Source of the DNA: a virus
Reading direction: 5' to 3' (one strand)
DNA: 40,560 nt
Virus record (IMG/VR): IMGVR_UViG_3300009788_000066
Location: 1-40,560 of that record
Positions 27,839 to 37,425 of this stretch are shown here, piece by piece. The notes below the pieces were generated by a model, which ran no database searches, was not told the DNA's origin, and saw nothing but the letters and a program-made list of their open reading frames with translations. The stretch's first letter is position 1, and every line of letters begins with the position of its first letter. Position numbers and translations under genes: made by a program.

Positions 27839-30800
27839 TATTGTTGATCAAAAATAAATCTATTTTCAGGTGTATCTATTATACCATTTTGTTCTGCAAA
27901 TTCTTCAAAAGTTGTTCCTTCTCTTATTGCCACATTATTCTCCTGTAATGGACCAATAAATCTATCTTGTTGAGAAGGATCGTATAATCGGACTCTTAAG
28001 TCTCTATCTAAAATTTGGAATTCATTCACTTCAGGAAGTCCAACTTGTCTACGAGAAGTATTATGCTCTTGCATTAACCCAGACTTCAATTGTTTTATTT
28101 TCTGTAATGCTATTTCTGGTTGATCTTTTAATGATGCAATAAGTGGATCTAAAAATCTTTCTTCAGTTTCAGTAACAGCAGATCCTAATAATTTACTCCT
28201 CATTTCTTTTATAAGATCAGTATACGCTGAAGCTAATCTCTGTGCTTTTTGGAATTCTTCATCTGTTTGTCCAAGCGCTCTTCTTGCTGTAAAAATATCT
28301 CCTTGCAATCTTCCTGTAAATTTCTTTCCTACTTGTCCAAGTAATTTTTCAACCCTGTTAGCCTTAGAGACAGTAGAAGAAGCAAGTTGAGCATCCTGAA
28401 GTCCTACATCAACATCTTTTAATAAACTATTTTCAATTAATGTCACAGCTTTTCCTGACTGACCATCATTAATCAATCTTGCAATACTAGCAGGGTCAGC
28501 ATCACCTTGAAGTGCAAGTTGTCTCAAATTCTTTCCAAGTGGTTCTAATTCTTTATTATCAATTCTAAATCCTATCATTACATCTGCTGCTTCAAATGGT
28601 GTTTTTCCTTCATCTAATAATGCATCTATACCGTCTAATAACAATTCTCTTTCTGCATCAGAATTTCTTAACTGAGTAGGTACATTAGACATAGCAATCA
28701 TTCTATCAGCAAATCTTTTAGATTTAGATCCTACACCTTCTGCTGCTAATTCTGCATCTTGCAATCCAAATGATCTGAGTTGCACTTGTTTTATTTCTGC
28801 CTCAGAAAGTCCTGCGTCTTTTAATGCTGTTCTTTTTATACTCCCTGTAGACAATTGCTTAGCAAATGCTTCAAGATCAGTTCTTAATTGTCTTCCTCCA
28901 ACTCCAGGAACTTCTACTGGAGCAGTAGCTGCTGCAGCTGCTTTAGCTGGATCAGACGCTTTCCCTGCATAGAATCCACTTATCTTTAGCTGTTCAGCAG
29001 TGCCTTTCCTTTGACTAACTTGTCCACTTTTAAAATTAGATTCTGTAATAGTTATAATTCCAGTTTCGGAATCAAAATCACTAACAACTCCTACGTGTCC
29101 TATTTGTTCACCCGTAGCAGGATCAGAATTTTTAGTATCCATTATTGCAACTGCTCCTTCTGCAGGAGTGTTAGAATTAATAATTGCTAATTTATCTTGA
29201 AATGTAAACAATCCACCAGGTAAGTCAGCAACAATAGACCTCGAGAACTTAACACAATTTGCAGCCAAATCTTTTGAAACACCTTCAGGATTACGAATAG
29301 CGTTATTCAAGTTTTCTATTCCTTTTTCAGTAAACCCAGGCTCATAACCATCAGCAAATATCTCTCTATCTTCAAAGTCTAACCTCTGAACAAAATCATA
29401 ATCATCTAAATCTCTTAATAATGCATTTCCTTCTTCTTTTGATATCAATCCTGTTCTCATAGCATTTCTTGTTGCTAACTCAGAACCAGTTCTCCATGCA
29501 GCAAAGTCTTCTCTGTCTTTTGGTAAATCGAATACATTACCAAAGAAATCTTGCTTGACTTTTCTTTCTTCTTGAATTCTTTCCCATGTCTGCACAGGTT
29601 CTCCATTCTCATCAATGAATGGCACAACCTTTCCTTCCCTATCTACTGTACTAATAACGCCCAAGCTGTCAAACAAATTCTTAGCACTCTCATTTTGGGC
29701 TCTTGATATATCTTGACGCTTTTGTAATTCTTCAGCCCTAGCATTACTAGCCAGAGTAGCCATATCACCTTGAAACTCAATTAAGGCATCTTCTTTCTTC
29801 TGTTCACGTTCACGTATGAGTCCTATTTCTTGATCGTCTATAGAATCTAATTGACCTTGATACGATTGCAAAGCACTAAACGTATCTAATTTTAGCTTAT
29901 TATCAATTTGTTCAACCTTATCAGTGTAATCAATCATGAGTTCTTGCTGTTTGTCAAATACATCTAATACTTGATCATCAAAATCTTGAGCAACGTCCTG
30001 AACCATTTTATCGTAGCGTATAGTCTCACTTACGATTGTATTAAGTCCAAAACTTCCTTCTAATGCTACACCAGTAAGACTCATACGAGCCTTGAGCATA
30101 GCTATCGTGTCATCACGTTTACCATTTAAATCTTGGACAGTATCAGTTTTTTGAGACCTTAAGCGAGCCTCTTCACGTTCCAGTTTTGTATTTAGAAATC
30201 CAGCTCTTTCTTCCAATCCTCGTTTTTGACTAGCTGCTTGATCTGTAATCAATGTTCTAAATATCTCTTCATTACGTATAACTCTATCCCTACGTGCTTG
30301 TAATTGATTTTGTTGCAGAATAGTAGATGCATTGTCTTGACCTGTAGTAGCGAGTTTATCCTTAAGTATTTGTGAATTAGCCAAAAATAAATCATGAGGA
30401 GTAGAATCAGGATCACTCAATATGTTAAATATTTCCTGAGTACTCATGTTTAGCCCTACATCAAATGTATTAGGTACAGTCATAACCTGACCTGTACGTT
30501 TCAACATTCGATCCTGTACTTCACTTATTGTCCAATCGTTTATTTTATTTCCTTGTTCATCGAAATTCAACAAACCCAACATTGTATTAGGGTCTGTTAT
30601 ACCTTGACTCAGAAGATCATCAATAACAGCTTGTTGTGATATATTCTCTTGTTCTTTACTAGGAGGCAATGGAGTCTCTCTCGTAACATCTTGTATTTCA
30701 TCAAGAGAAGGTTCTTCGCCAAAAGGCCTTATGACTCTTTCTCCTTCAATATCAGCAACACGTCTTCCTCCTTCTACACCTATCTCTGCTCCTAACTCCT

Positions 30801-31230
30801 CCCTACCTTCTTCACGTCTTCTCAGTCCTCCTTCCTCAAGAGTTGGAGCAGCTACTACTTCTTCTGGCTTTGGAAGTTCTGTGACTTTTGCTTCAGGAAT
30901 AGTAGGCTGATCAGTAACCTTTTGACGTGCAATATCTCTCTCAGAAAGTTGTCCTCCTTCAAAGACAGGAACATCCTTTGGTTGTCCTCTGAACTCAGAT
31001 GCAGCTTTTGCTTGAGAAAGCAATTTGCTTTCTCTTCGTTGTCTTGCAACACCAGAAGTAGCCTGTTGACCAGGGACAACTGCTTCTCCAGTACGGACAT
31101 CTTTAAATGCTCCTCCAGAAGTTTGCTCAACCTTCGTTCTAACATCAATGCCCGCAGCCTTTTTTTCACCTGCTCTCAGGATTTTCTTTCCTCTTTTGCC
31201 AGTAGGTCTAAATGGTTTCTTTGTAGCCAT
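27838..31230 (-). CDS. Large internal virion protein with CHAP peptidoglycan hydrolase domain
   Basis: 1130 aa. The N-terminal 450 residues are charged and coiled coil; a CHAP (NlpC/P60-like) domain follows with C659 in AANCVKFSRS, H712 in IGHVGVVSDFD and E730/N732 in TITESNF. The C-terminal third is helical. A large podovirus virion protein carrying a murein hydrolase fits the ejection proteins that open the wall for the DNA (compare T7 gp16). Being the largest gene it could also be called a tape-measure-like protein, but the tail genes here are of the short-tailed type. Confidence 0.7.
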   Translation of the reverse strand: MATKKPFRPTGKRGKKILRAGEKKAAGIDVRTKVEQTSGGAFKDVRTGEAVVPGQQATSGVARQRRESKLLSQAKAASEFRGQPKDVPVFEGGQLSERDIARQKVTDQPTIPEAKVTELPKPEEVVAAPTLEEGGLRRREEGREELGAEIGVEGGRRVADIEGERVIRPFGEEPSLDEIQDVTRETPLPPSKEQENISQQAVIDDLLSQGITDPNTMLGLLNFDEQGNKINDWTISEVQDRMLKRTGQVMTVPNTFDVGLNMSTQEIFNILSDPDSTPHDLFLANSQILKDKLATTGQDNASTILQQNQLQARRDRVIRNEEIFRTLITDQAASQKRGLEERAGFLNTKLEREEARLRSQKTDTVQDLNGKRDDTIAMLKARMSLTGVALEGSFGLNTIVSETIRYDKMVQDVAQDFDDQVLDVFDKQQELMIDYTDKVEQIDNKLKLDTFSALQSYQGQLDSIDDQEIGLIREREQKKEDALIEFQGDMATLASNARAEELQKRQDISRAQNESAKNLFDSLGVISTVDREGKVVPFIDENGEPVQTWERIQEERKVKQDFFGNVFDLPKDREDFAAWRTGSELATRNAMRTGLISKEEGNALLRDLDDYDFVQRLDFEDREIFADGYEPGFTEKGIENLNNAIRNPEGVSKDLAANCVKFSRSIVADLPGGLFTFQDKLAIINSNTPAEGAVAIMDTKNSDPATGEQIGHVGVVSDFDSETGIITITESNFKSGQVSQRKGTAEQLKISGFYAGKASDPAKAAAAATAPVEVPGVGGRQLRTDLEAFAKQLSTGSIKRTALKDAGLSEAEIKQVQLRSFGLQDAELAAEGVGSKSKRFADRMIAMSNVPTQLRNSDAERELLLDGIDALLDEGKTPFEAADVMIGFRIDNKELEPLGKNLRQLALQGDADPASIARLINDGQSGKAVTLIENSLLKDVDVGLQDAQLASSTVSKANRVEKLLGQVGKKFTGRLQGDIFTARRALGQTDEEFQKAQRLASAYTDLIKEMRSKLLGSAVTETEERFLDPLIASLKDQPEIALQKIKQLKSGLMQEHNTSRRQVGLPEVNEFQILDRDLRVRLYDPSQQDRFIGPLQENNVAIREGTTFEEFAEQNGIIDTPENRFIFDQQ

Positions 31231-31242
31231 AATAAAATAAAA

Positions 31243-31392
31243 TTATTTTCTAGCGAAATCTTTGAGCTGTTTAATAGTTGCTGTACCAAATGGACGTGTA
31301 GCCTTTCTTTTATTCTGTTTCTTTACACCACGCCTTCTACGTGATAATTCAGATCCTGCAGCTTGCCTTTGTTTTTCGCTAGCACTGGGCAT
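31243..31392 (-). CDS. Small basic virion-associated protein
   Basis: 49 aa from the ATG at 31392: MPSASEKQRQAAGSELSRRRRGVKK... resembles short basic phage proteins that start 'MP.ASEKQR.AAGAEL.RR'. It is encoded just before the large ejection protein. Confidence 0.55.
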   Translation of the reverse strand: MPSASEKQRQAAGSELSRRRRGVKKQNKRKATRPFGTATIKQLKDFARK

Positions 31393-31397
31393 ATTTT

Positions 31398-31700
31398 TTA
31401 AATAGTAGGTTCATCATCACTATCTCTCAAAGGTAATATAGCATATTGCATAAACATACCACCTGGATCTCCTCTTTCCTTCTTGACCTTTTCCATCCAA
31501 TCTTCCTTTTCAAGTTCCTGAGCCTCTCCCCATCTCCCACCTGCAGGAAGTATAGCTTCTCCGCTAGGAAGTACTACAAATGCTGAAGGTCTCCACCCTG
31601 GATGATCTCCAACAATATAACCTTCATCTTCAATGATGGGTCGTTCGTCTTCTTCGATTTTCCCATAAACACCTGGGCGGCTAAAACACATGTATTTCAT
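31398..31700 (-). CDS. Hypothetical 100-aa protein
   Basis: From the ATG at 31700 (MKYMCFSRPGVYGKIEEDE); upstream in-frame ATGs overlap another gene and are rejected. It has a hydrophobic-proline core (GDHPGWRPSAFVVLPSGEAILPAGG) and acidic ends. Unknown function, in the tail module. Confidence 0.55.
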   Translation of the reverse strand: MKYMCFSRPGVYGKIEEDERPIIEDEGYIVGDHPGWRPSAFVVLPSGEAILPAGGRWGEAQELEKEDWMEKVKKERGDPGGMFMQYAILPLRDSDDEPTI

Positions 31701-31725
31701 AATAATAAATAAAAATAGTAAAAAA

Positions 31726-32025
31726 TTAAACGTAGATAACCTTCTCAATGTAATTCTTCTTTTTGTTTCGCTTATGAGCATCTTTTGTTTTCTTGAATAA
31801 CTTCTTATCTTGAGCATCATTGAATTTCAATTTCAGATTTCCGAATTCAACATCGAATTTCTTTGTCTTCTTAGAAAGCACTTCAATTCCATCTCTGCAA
31901 TCTATAGTCTTATGAAATAAGCCTACATCTTGATTAGGGATTTCAAATTCTTGTGAATTTTCAGTGGGACGAGTGCTCCATGCACCCAAAAAGCCGTCAG
32001 TGTTAAGTATGATATGAATTTTCAT
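31726..32025 (-). CDS. Hypothetical protein downstream of the polyglycine fibre
   Basis: 99 aa. The N-terminus MKIHIILNTDGFLGAW is beta-like; the C-terminus is very Lys-rich (DKKLFKKTKDAHKRNKKKN). The start overlaps the fibre stop (TAATG), so it could be a fibre chaperone or assembly factor; this is inference from the overlap. Confidence 0.5.
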   Translation of the reverse strand: MKIHIILNTDGFLGAWSTRPTENSQEFEIPNQDVGLFHKTIDCRDGIEVLSKKTKKFDVEFGNLKLKFNDAQDKKLFKKTKDAHKRNKKKNYIEKVIYV

Positions 32026-33701
32026 TATGTAAGGGCAAAAGAAACAATTTGTTGAAGCGAAGATGAGCCTGCACCACCACCAGATCCAGAACTACCAGCA
32101 GATCCTGCACTTCCTCCTCCTACCACAGTACCTCCACTTCCATTAGAACCTCCTGATCCTCCTGCAAGATTAGAACTCCCTGCTGTAATCGTACCAATAA
32201 TAAGAAAATCTAATTCTCCTCCACCACCACCTCCACCGCCTCCTCCACCACCACCTCCACCAGCTTCTCCACCTGCTCCTGTATCATCTCCTCCATCTCC
32301 TCCTGCAGTACCTGCTCCTCCATTCAGATTAATATTCCCTGTATTATTATAGTCACCTCCGACGTTAGCAAATATATCACATCCCATATCTCCTGCTTCT
32401 CCACCTGCTCCTCCTCCTCCTCCACTATTTCCTGCGTCTCCAGCACCAACACCACCAAAGGCATTACCTCCTGTTCCTCCAGTACCAGAGTTACCTGTAC
32501 CACCTCCACCTCCAGCAAAGTTTCCACCTGCATTTCCAGGCGCTCCTCCTGTACCTCCTGATCCTGGAGTATCACCTAAGTCTCCTCCACCTCCAGCTCC
32601 TCCATTAAAATTAGGCTGTCCAGTATTTGTACCTCCAGCTCCTCCTGTAGTTGTGTTTCCTCCTTCTCCACCACCTCCACCGCCACCTCCTCCACCAAAT
32701 CCTAGATCATCTGTATCTCCACCTGCGCCTCCATTACCTGCATTAGCAACCACTGGCATAGTATGAGTTGCTCCTCTTAAGAATGGAGTAATGCTATTAG
32801 TCTCTATCTTATCTGCGAAATCAAGTGTTCCAGCATTTGTAAAATTCCCCTGACAAAGAATATATATAATTCCTTCAGTTGTACTTGTTGTAGAAAGTGT
32901 TGCTCCAGCAGATACAGAAAAACTTACATATTGTTTAATAGTATTGGTAGCAATATTTGTTGTACCACTGGTTACATTCAATACTCCATCAGTACCATCT
33001 CCTAAGAATGCATCAGGTAATGGTACATTTTTAAAATCAACTCCGTCATGCTGAATAATCTCATCAGCAATGGCACTTGCTACAGTTGCATTTACATTTG
33101 CATGGTCAGCTAAATCTGCACCATTACCATGTGCCCCTACACCACTCAGATCACTAAATATAGCTCCATCATCACTAAACTGTGCTTTTCCAGCTACAGG
33201 ATCTTTACGAAGCCATGTTTTAGTACTTCCTGCGTCTTTATGCTGTATATCGAAATCGGTATTAGTTCCATCACCTCCAATAATATTATTTGCACCTGTT
33301 TCTTTTGTTCCTGCAAATACATCTGCTGGTATATTCCATGCAAAATGACTTACTAAACATCCAACTTCAGCATTTTCAAAATGTACCTGCTTATTAGCAG
33401 TCACTTCAGTTAATATATCACTTCCATCGAAAGAAAGACCTCTTAACACTCCGTTAGACAACGTAGTTACCCCGCTCGTTGTTGTATGACCATTCACAGC
33501 ATTTAAGATCTCATAACGTGAATTAGGACTTAACACACTTCCTTTATCTATGACAAATATACGTGTATTAGCATTAGGAGTTCTTGCATCTCCTGTTATT
33601 CGATCAGTAAACTCTACTTCTATACCATTGGCTTGAGTAGAGGTTAGTTCTGCTCGTAATCTTCCTATAAGGCGCGATTCTGCATTATAGATATGGGTCA
33701 T
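32025..33701 (-). CDS. Tail fibre/adhesin with polyglycine-rich domain
   Basis: 558 aa. The N-terminal 320 residues look like a fibre shaft (GDGTNTDFDIQHKDAGSTK, VSFSVSAGATLSTTSTTEG). Residues about 319-539 are dominated by glycine, with runs up to 15, broken by G-x-G-G-T and GGAGG blocks. Such stretches can pack as polyglycine II helices, as in the S16/T4-type gp38 adhesin tip, where loops contact the receptor. That fold is hypothesised here from composition only. It sits next to the nozzle gene. Confidence 0.6.
   Translation of the reverse strand: MTHIYNAESRLIGRLRAELTSTQANGIEVEFTDRITGDARTPNANTRIFVIDKGSVLSPNSRYEILNAVNGHTTTSGVTTLSNGVLRGLSFDGSDILTEVTANKQVHFENAEVGCLVSHFAWNIPADVFAGTKETGANNIIGGDGTNTDFDIQHKDAGSTKTWLRKDPVAGKAQFSDDGAIFSDLSGVGAHGNGADLADHANVNATVASAIADEIIQHDGVDFKNVPLPDAFLGDGTDGVLNVTSGTTNIATNTIKQYVSFSVSAGATLSTTSTTEGIIYILCQGNFTNAGTLDFADKIETNSITPFLRGATHTMPVVANAGNGGAGGDTDDLGFGGGGGGGGGGEGGNTTTGGAGGTNTGQPNFNGGAGGGGDLGDTPGSGGTGGAPGNAGGNFAGGGGGTGNSGTGGTGGNAFGGVGAGDAGNSGGGGGAGGEAGDMGCDIFANVGGDYNNTGNINLNGGAGTAGGDGGDDTGAGGEAGGGGGGGGGGGGGGGELDFLIIGTITAGSSNLAGGSGGSNGSGGTVVGGGSAGSAGSSGSGGGAGSSSLQQIVSFALT
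32084..32745. repeat. GGN-repeat tract coding for polyglycine
   Basis: Plus-strand tract of imperfect (cc[at]cct)-type triplets, the complement of GGA/GGT codons. Runs are imperfect and codon-mixed, so a microsatellite with slippage potential is possible within the fibre tip. Confidence 0.7.
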
Positions 33702-35710
33702 AATGATGGGGTTAAAATTGCTTCTGACATACGTTCTCCTTCTATGATTATTTCCTCTATTTCTATTCCTTGTTCTACATTAGAACTTCTCATAGCTAGG
33801 AATATCTCTTGTCCTTCATTAATATCTGAATCTACATGTATTTCCTTGAAAAATCGAAACATAGGAATATCATCCATAACTGATCCTGCATCTCCTACAA
33901 ATCCTATTCCTACAAAGTCATCACCTACGTATTCTCCTACAGCAGAAGTCCCAATTATATTGGTATCATTAATAGTTGCATCCTGACTGACTACCGCACT
34001 CTGATTCCCCACAACAATAGTAAATGTTCCACTAAATGGATTGGTTATAAACCCTTTAATAGTAACTCTTTTAAATCTATTTGCTTCTCCTAGGTTAGAA
34101 TTCCCTGCTCTATACGTTTTACCACGCCATATAGCATCAATTTCTTTCCCTACTCCTGTAGATTCATCAAAGTTATCACTAAACCTTCTATTGAATCGAA
34201 ACAGCTTTCCACTGAGTTCAGATCCGAAATATACCTCACGACCATCAGAATTTTCAAATATAGCATAGTCTGAGATCTGTAATCCCGTATTAACACTCCA
34301 TGCACCAAATCTTAAGTCATATACGAGTTCATGTGAGTTATCAGGACTCGTAGCCAGTGGCACAGCACATCTATACTTGTTCTGGAACCTATCATGTATC
34401 GCTGTAGGCTTGTCTAATGCACTATCGTTAATCAACCGTACCGTAGGGTCTATTTTCTCTGATAAATTAGCAGGACGTCTAAAACCAGGGAAATCTTCTA
34501 CAAATCCGAATGATTGAAACCTATTCTCTCCTAAAAACATAACACCAGCATTAACAGCTTGTGCTGTATTTCCTGAAACTGCTCCATCTGACCTATCTGT
34601 AATTTCACTTTGTCTCCATCCTAATGTATCAGCATCAGCTACCACTGTTATAGAACTTTTGAATATTGCCTCTAGTGCTGCTTTAGAACGTTCTTTTATC
34701 ATTAAGAATTGTTGGTCATGGCTTTTCATAGCAGTCATCCTTTCACCATTGTCCAGCAATATAGGCGTATTACCTGAAGTAGCACCAGTCCAATCTTCAG
34801 GATCTTCTACTACGCAATTAAATACTACTGTAGGAGCTGTTGTAATCCCTGAAGCAAAAACAAAGTCTCTATGTGTCTCAAATATACTTGCATTAGGAGG
34901 AGTACCACCTAAGTCATCTATTTGGAATGCATTCACCTTGTAGCTCACTGTTTCTAAATCATTTGCACCACTAGAGACTGCTATACCATCAGCTACCGTA
35001 GAAGTTACATGGAAATGATCCTCGCTTCCTGCTGTGAAGTTCATATTAAACTTCTGAAACCCACTAGAAGCCATATTTGCAGCTAAAATAGTGTCACTTG
35101 CTATCACAACATCAGAAGAATCATGCACTGTTACTGTCCAATCACCCGTACCCTTCGCACTGATCTCAATCTCTATAGAAGTAATAAAGAATCCACTTGT
35201 TATAGCTGTGAATGTTTTCTTTTCTGTAGCTACTTCAGATATAGCTGTCGCTATAGTGTCAGTATTCCCTCCTGTTGTATCGCTTTGTTCTTCAACATCA
35301 GCAAATTTCTTCACGTTATTTGCATCATTCCCATTTCCAAAAATACCAAGGTTCTTATATACCGTCCCATTCACTCTTTCTCCATCATCAGTTCCATACG
35401 TACCATGATCTATCCATGTAGTGTCAGTATCACTTACAGTGAATAATTTGGAATCATTAAATATCAGAAGAAACTTCTCAGGATTAGCTCCTATAGATTG
35501 GAATGCAAGTAATCCTCTTACTCCTTTCGTTGTACTACCACCAGTAGAAACCTTATCAAATCCAAACCTCTTCTTGAGTCTTCCTTTACCACTTATTTCA
35601 AAGTTTTGCAAGATAGCAGACTCATTATCTCCTATCAGATGAGGAGCATCTTTCGTATTAAGTCCGCCAGAGAAGTCACTAATGACTATAGGTTTAAAGG
35701 TTCTTGCCAT
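33698..35710 (-). CDS. Tail nozzle / stabilisation protein
   Basis: 670 aa. It starts ARTFKPIVISDFSGGLNTKDAPHLI, and GDNESAILQNFEISGKGRLKKRFGF closely matches the opening of podovirus nozzle/DNA-stabilisation proteins (T7 gp12-like, P22 gp10-like), including the 'SGGLNT.D....L..NE...' pattern. The remainder is beta-rich. It follows the adaptor gene directly, the usual adaptor-nozzle order. It would form the tube beyond the portal. Confidence 0.75.
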   Translation of the reverse strand: MARTFKPIVISDFSGGLNTKDAPHLIGDNESAILQNFEISGKGRLKKRFGFDKVSTGGSTTKGVRGLLAFQSIGANPEKFLLIFNDSKLFTVSDTDTTWIDHGTYGTDDGERVNGTVYKNLGIFGNGNDANNVKKFADVEEQSDTTGGNTDTIATAISEVATEKKTFTAITSGFFITSIEIEISAKGTGDWTVTVHDSSDVVIASDTILAANMASSGFQKFNMNFTAGSEDHFHVTSTVADGIAVSSGANDLETVSYKVNAFQIDDLGGTPPNASIFETHRDFVFASGITTAPTVVFNCVVEDPEDWTGATSGNTPILLDNGERMTAMKSHDQQFLMIKERSKAALEAIFKSSITVVADADTLGWRQSEITDRSDGAVSGNTAQAVNAGVMFLGENRFQSFGFVEDFPGFRRPANLSEKIDPTVRLINDSALDKPTAIHDRFQNKYRCAVPLATSPDNSHELVYDLRFGAWSVNTGLQISDYAIFENSDGREVYFGSELSGKLFRFNRRFSDNFDESTGVGKEIDAIWRGKTYRAGNSNLGEANRFKRVTIKGFITNPFSGTFTIVVGNQSAVVSQDATINDTNIIGTSAVGEYVGDDFVGIGFVGDAGSVMDDIPMFRFFKEIHVDSDINEGQEIFLAMRSSNVEQGIEIEEIIIEGERMSEAILTPSL

Positions 35711-36382
35711 TTATAAAGTTAAAGGTTCATGTCCGTTGCCAGGAGAGGCAACAATAGTATCTTGATCAAATTTAGAGTTAGTAGGCGCTCCACGATCCAA
35801 CTTCTCTCTACTCATCACCTCACTGATCTTATCTTCTGCTTCAGCTCTTAATACTGAAGCCTCTTCAAATAATCTTCTATCAAATAAAAGTATCGCAGCA
35901 GCCCACCGAGCATGTGCCTCATCAAATTGTGAACTGAATCCACTTTCATCCGTATCCACACTCATGTCTGTTTTCTCTTCTATGTATCTCAGAGTTAATG
36001 TCACTGTACTGGCTTCAAATATATTAATCTTCAGGTCTCCAGCTCCATCTTGTTTCACTGTCCATGTAAGAGAGATATCATCATCAAATCTCGCTATACT
36101 TACTCTCTGATAATCCTCTTCAGTACTCGCATTAAACAGATCACGACAAAAATTCGATTCTCCCTTGACTTTTCTAAAAAAATCAGTAGGCAAAGTTCCC
36201 ACTCCACTGGTAAAAGATATAGTTGCATCCTCTTTAATAAAGTCATCTACATCATATCTCAATAATATTTCAGTACGAGCAAGATTAAGTGCACCGTTCT
36301 TTTTATCAGGAGTATAGAAATCCTCTACTGCTGTACCGAGCCGACGGGTTACTTTATTTCGTAAAGTTTGTAATTGTGCCAT
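35711..36382 (-). CDS. Head-tail adaptor (gp11-like)
   Basis: 223 aa. Helical N-terminus (LQTLRNKVTRRLGTAVEDFYTPDKKNGALNLARTEILLR), then FRKVKGESNF and a beta portion, as in podovirus tail-tube-A/adaptor proteins that bind under the portal. It precedes the nozzle gene with no gap. Confidence 0.7.
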   Translation of the reverse strand: MAQLQTLRNKVTRRLGTAVEDFYTPDKKNGALNLARTEILLRYDVDDFIKEDATISFTSGVGTLPTDFFRKVKGESNFCRDLFNASTEEDYQRVSIARFDDDISLTWTVKQDGAGDLKINIFEASTVTLTLRYIEEKTDMSVDTDESGFSSQFDEAHARWAAAILLFDRRLFEEASVLRAEAEDKISEVMSREKLDRGAPTNSKFDQDTIVASPGNGHEPLTL

Positions 36383-36384
36383 TT

Positions 36385-37425
36385 TTAATAAACAATTATT
36401 GGTCTTAAAGTGACTGGTACCGTGAAATTCACTACCAGTTTAGGATCTTCAGATGTACCAGTTCTTTCTGCCATCCATACCTGAGTATTCATATTCTGAT
36501 TAGTTGCCCATGACGGAGCTGACCCCGTACCATCATAAACCGATTCTCTTATTCCAAAGTTTGAAACATCTTCAGTTTCAACAGCAGCTTCTCCAGAAGT
36601 ATTCAAAAGGAAATCATTGTAAGCACTCGTAGTTTGGCTCGCAAAAGTTATTGCAGTAGAGAAAACAGTTGTGCCTAACGAATTATAATCTCCATTTACT
36701 AGGTCAGTATCAGAAGCTGGAGCAGAAGAATAAACATTCATTGCAGGAGAATTAATCCCTGTATTCGTCTTAGCCTGAATCTTTACTGAAAAGGTGGCGT
36801 CATCAAGAGTAGCAGAAGCGCCTAGTGTGCTGGTGTCAAACAAATATATGCTTCTCGTTATTCGAGTCCACGCACCCGAAACCACACTTGGACCAGCAGT
36901 TATTTCGTAGCAAGGAAGAAGTGATGAAGAGTCCGAATGCTGATTTCCTACCTCTCCTCTTAACGATGCCCAAAACCTACCAGTAACTGGAGAACTAACA
37001 TCATGAGAAACCCTACCATCCACACTTGAAGTCTCAGGATTAGCATCAGGAAAAAATGTATCTGTAGCATTAGAAGCTACAAGTCTTCCATTATAGTTCA
37101 GATACGGAATAAGTATTCTTCCATCTTCTTTCTCATAAAAGGATTTTGCAACTATCTTAAATGCGTCCCATCTGTGACGAATGACATTTGCCCATTTAGA
37201 ACCTGCACGAAAGTCAGAAACAAAGCTATTCTCTCCAGTCTGAGCACGTACCTCATTCTTTCGTATCTGTACGATCTTAGGAAGTCTTTTGTCTATGCAC
37301 ATGATATCTCTTCCATAATCAGTATTCACAATATCAAGCAGCAGTGGTTGAAATAATTCAAACCATTGGTCTTCATTCAGCTTTGTAGCGCCTTCATGTG
37401 TAAATCGTCTGTTTAGTGTAATCAT
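36385..37425 (-). CDS. Virion protein with a DNRLRE/CBM96-like domain
   Basis: 346 aa. The N-terminal 100 residues are head/tail-like (SKWANVIRHRWDAFKIVAKSFYEKEDG). Residues about 165-330 follow the DNRLRE pattern: RSIYLFDTSTLGASATLDDATFSVKI and the terminal TGTSEDPKLVVNFT. DNRLRE domains are often carbohydrate-binding, so it may contact host glycans. TAATG overlap with the gene before it. Confidence 0.6.
   Translation of the reverse strand: MITLNRRFTHEGATKLNEDQWFELFQPLLLDIVNTDYGRDIMCIDKRLPKIVQIRKNEVRAQTGENSFVSDFRAGSKWANVIRHRWDAFKIVAKSFYEKEDGRILIPYLNYNGRLVASNATDTFFPDANPETSSVDGRVSHDVSSPVTGRFWASLRGEVGNQHSDSSSLLPCYEITAGPSVVSGAWTRITRSIYLFDTSTLGASATLDDATFSVKIQAKTNTGINSPAMNVYSSAPASDTDLVNGDYNSLGTTVFSTAITFASQTTSAYNDFLLNTSGEAAVETEDVSNFGIRESVYDGTGSAPSWATNQNMNTQVWMAERTGTSEDPKLVVNFTVPVTLRPIIVY

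Noticed and set aside
30855-31169. 104-aa minus-strand frame inside the 1130-aa gene
   Set aside because: Alternate frame of the same DNA with low-complexity Leu/Lys composition and no own leader.
32324-32575. 83-aa minus-strand frame in the polyglycine tract
   Set aside because: Out-of-frame reading of GGN repeats giving Glu/Val low complexity; not a separate gene.
32084-32745. CRISPR array
   Set aside because: Repeats are contiguous triplets inside a reading frame, not spaced unique spacers.
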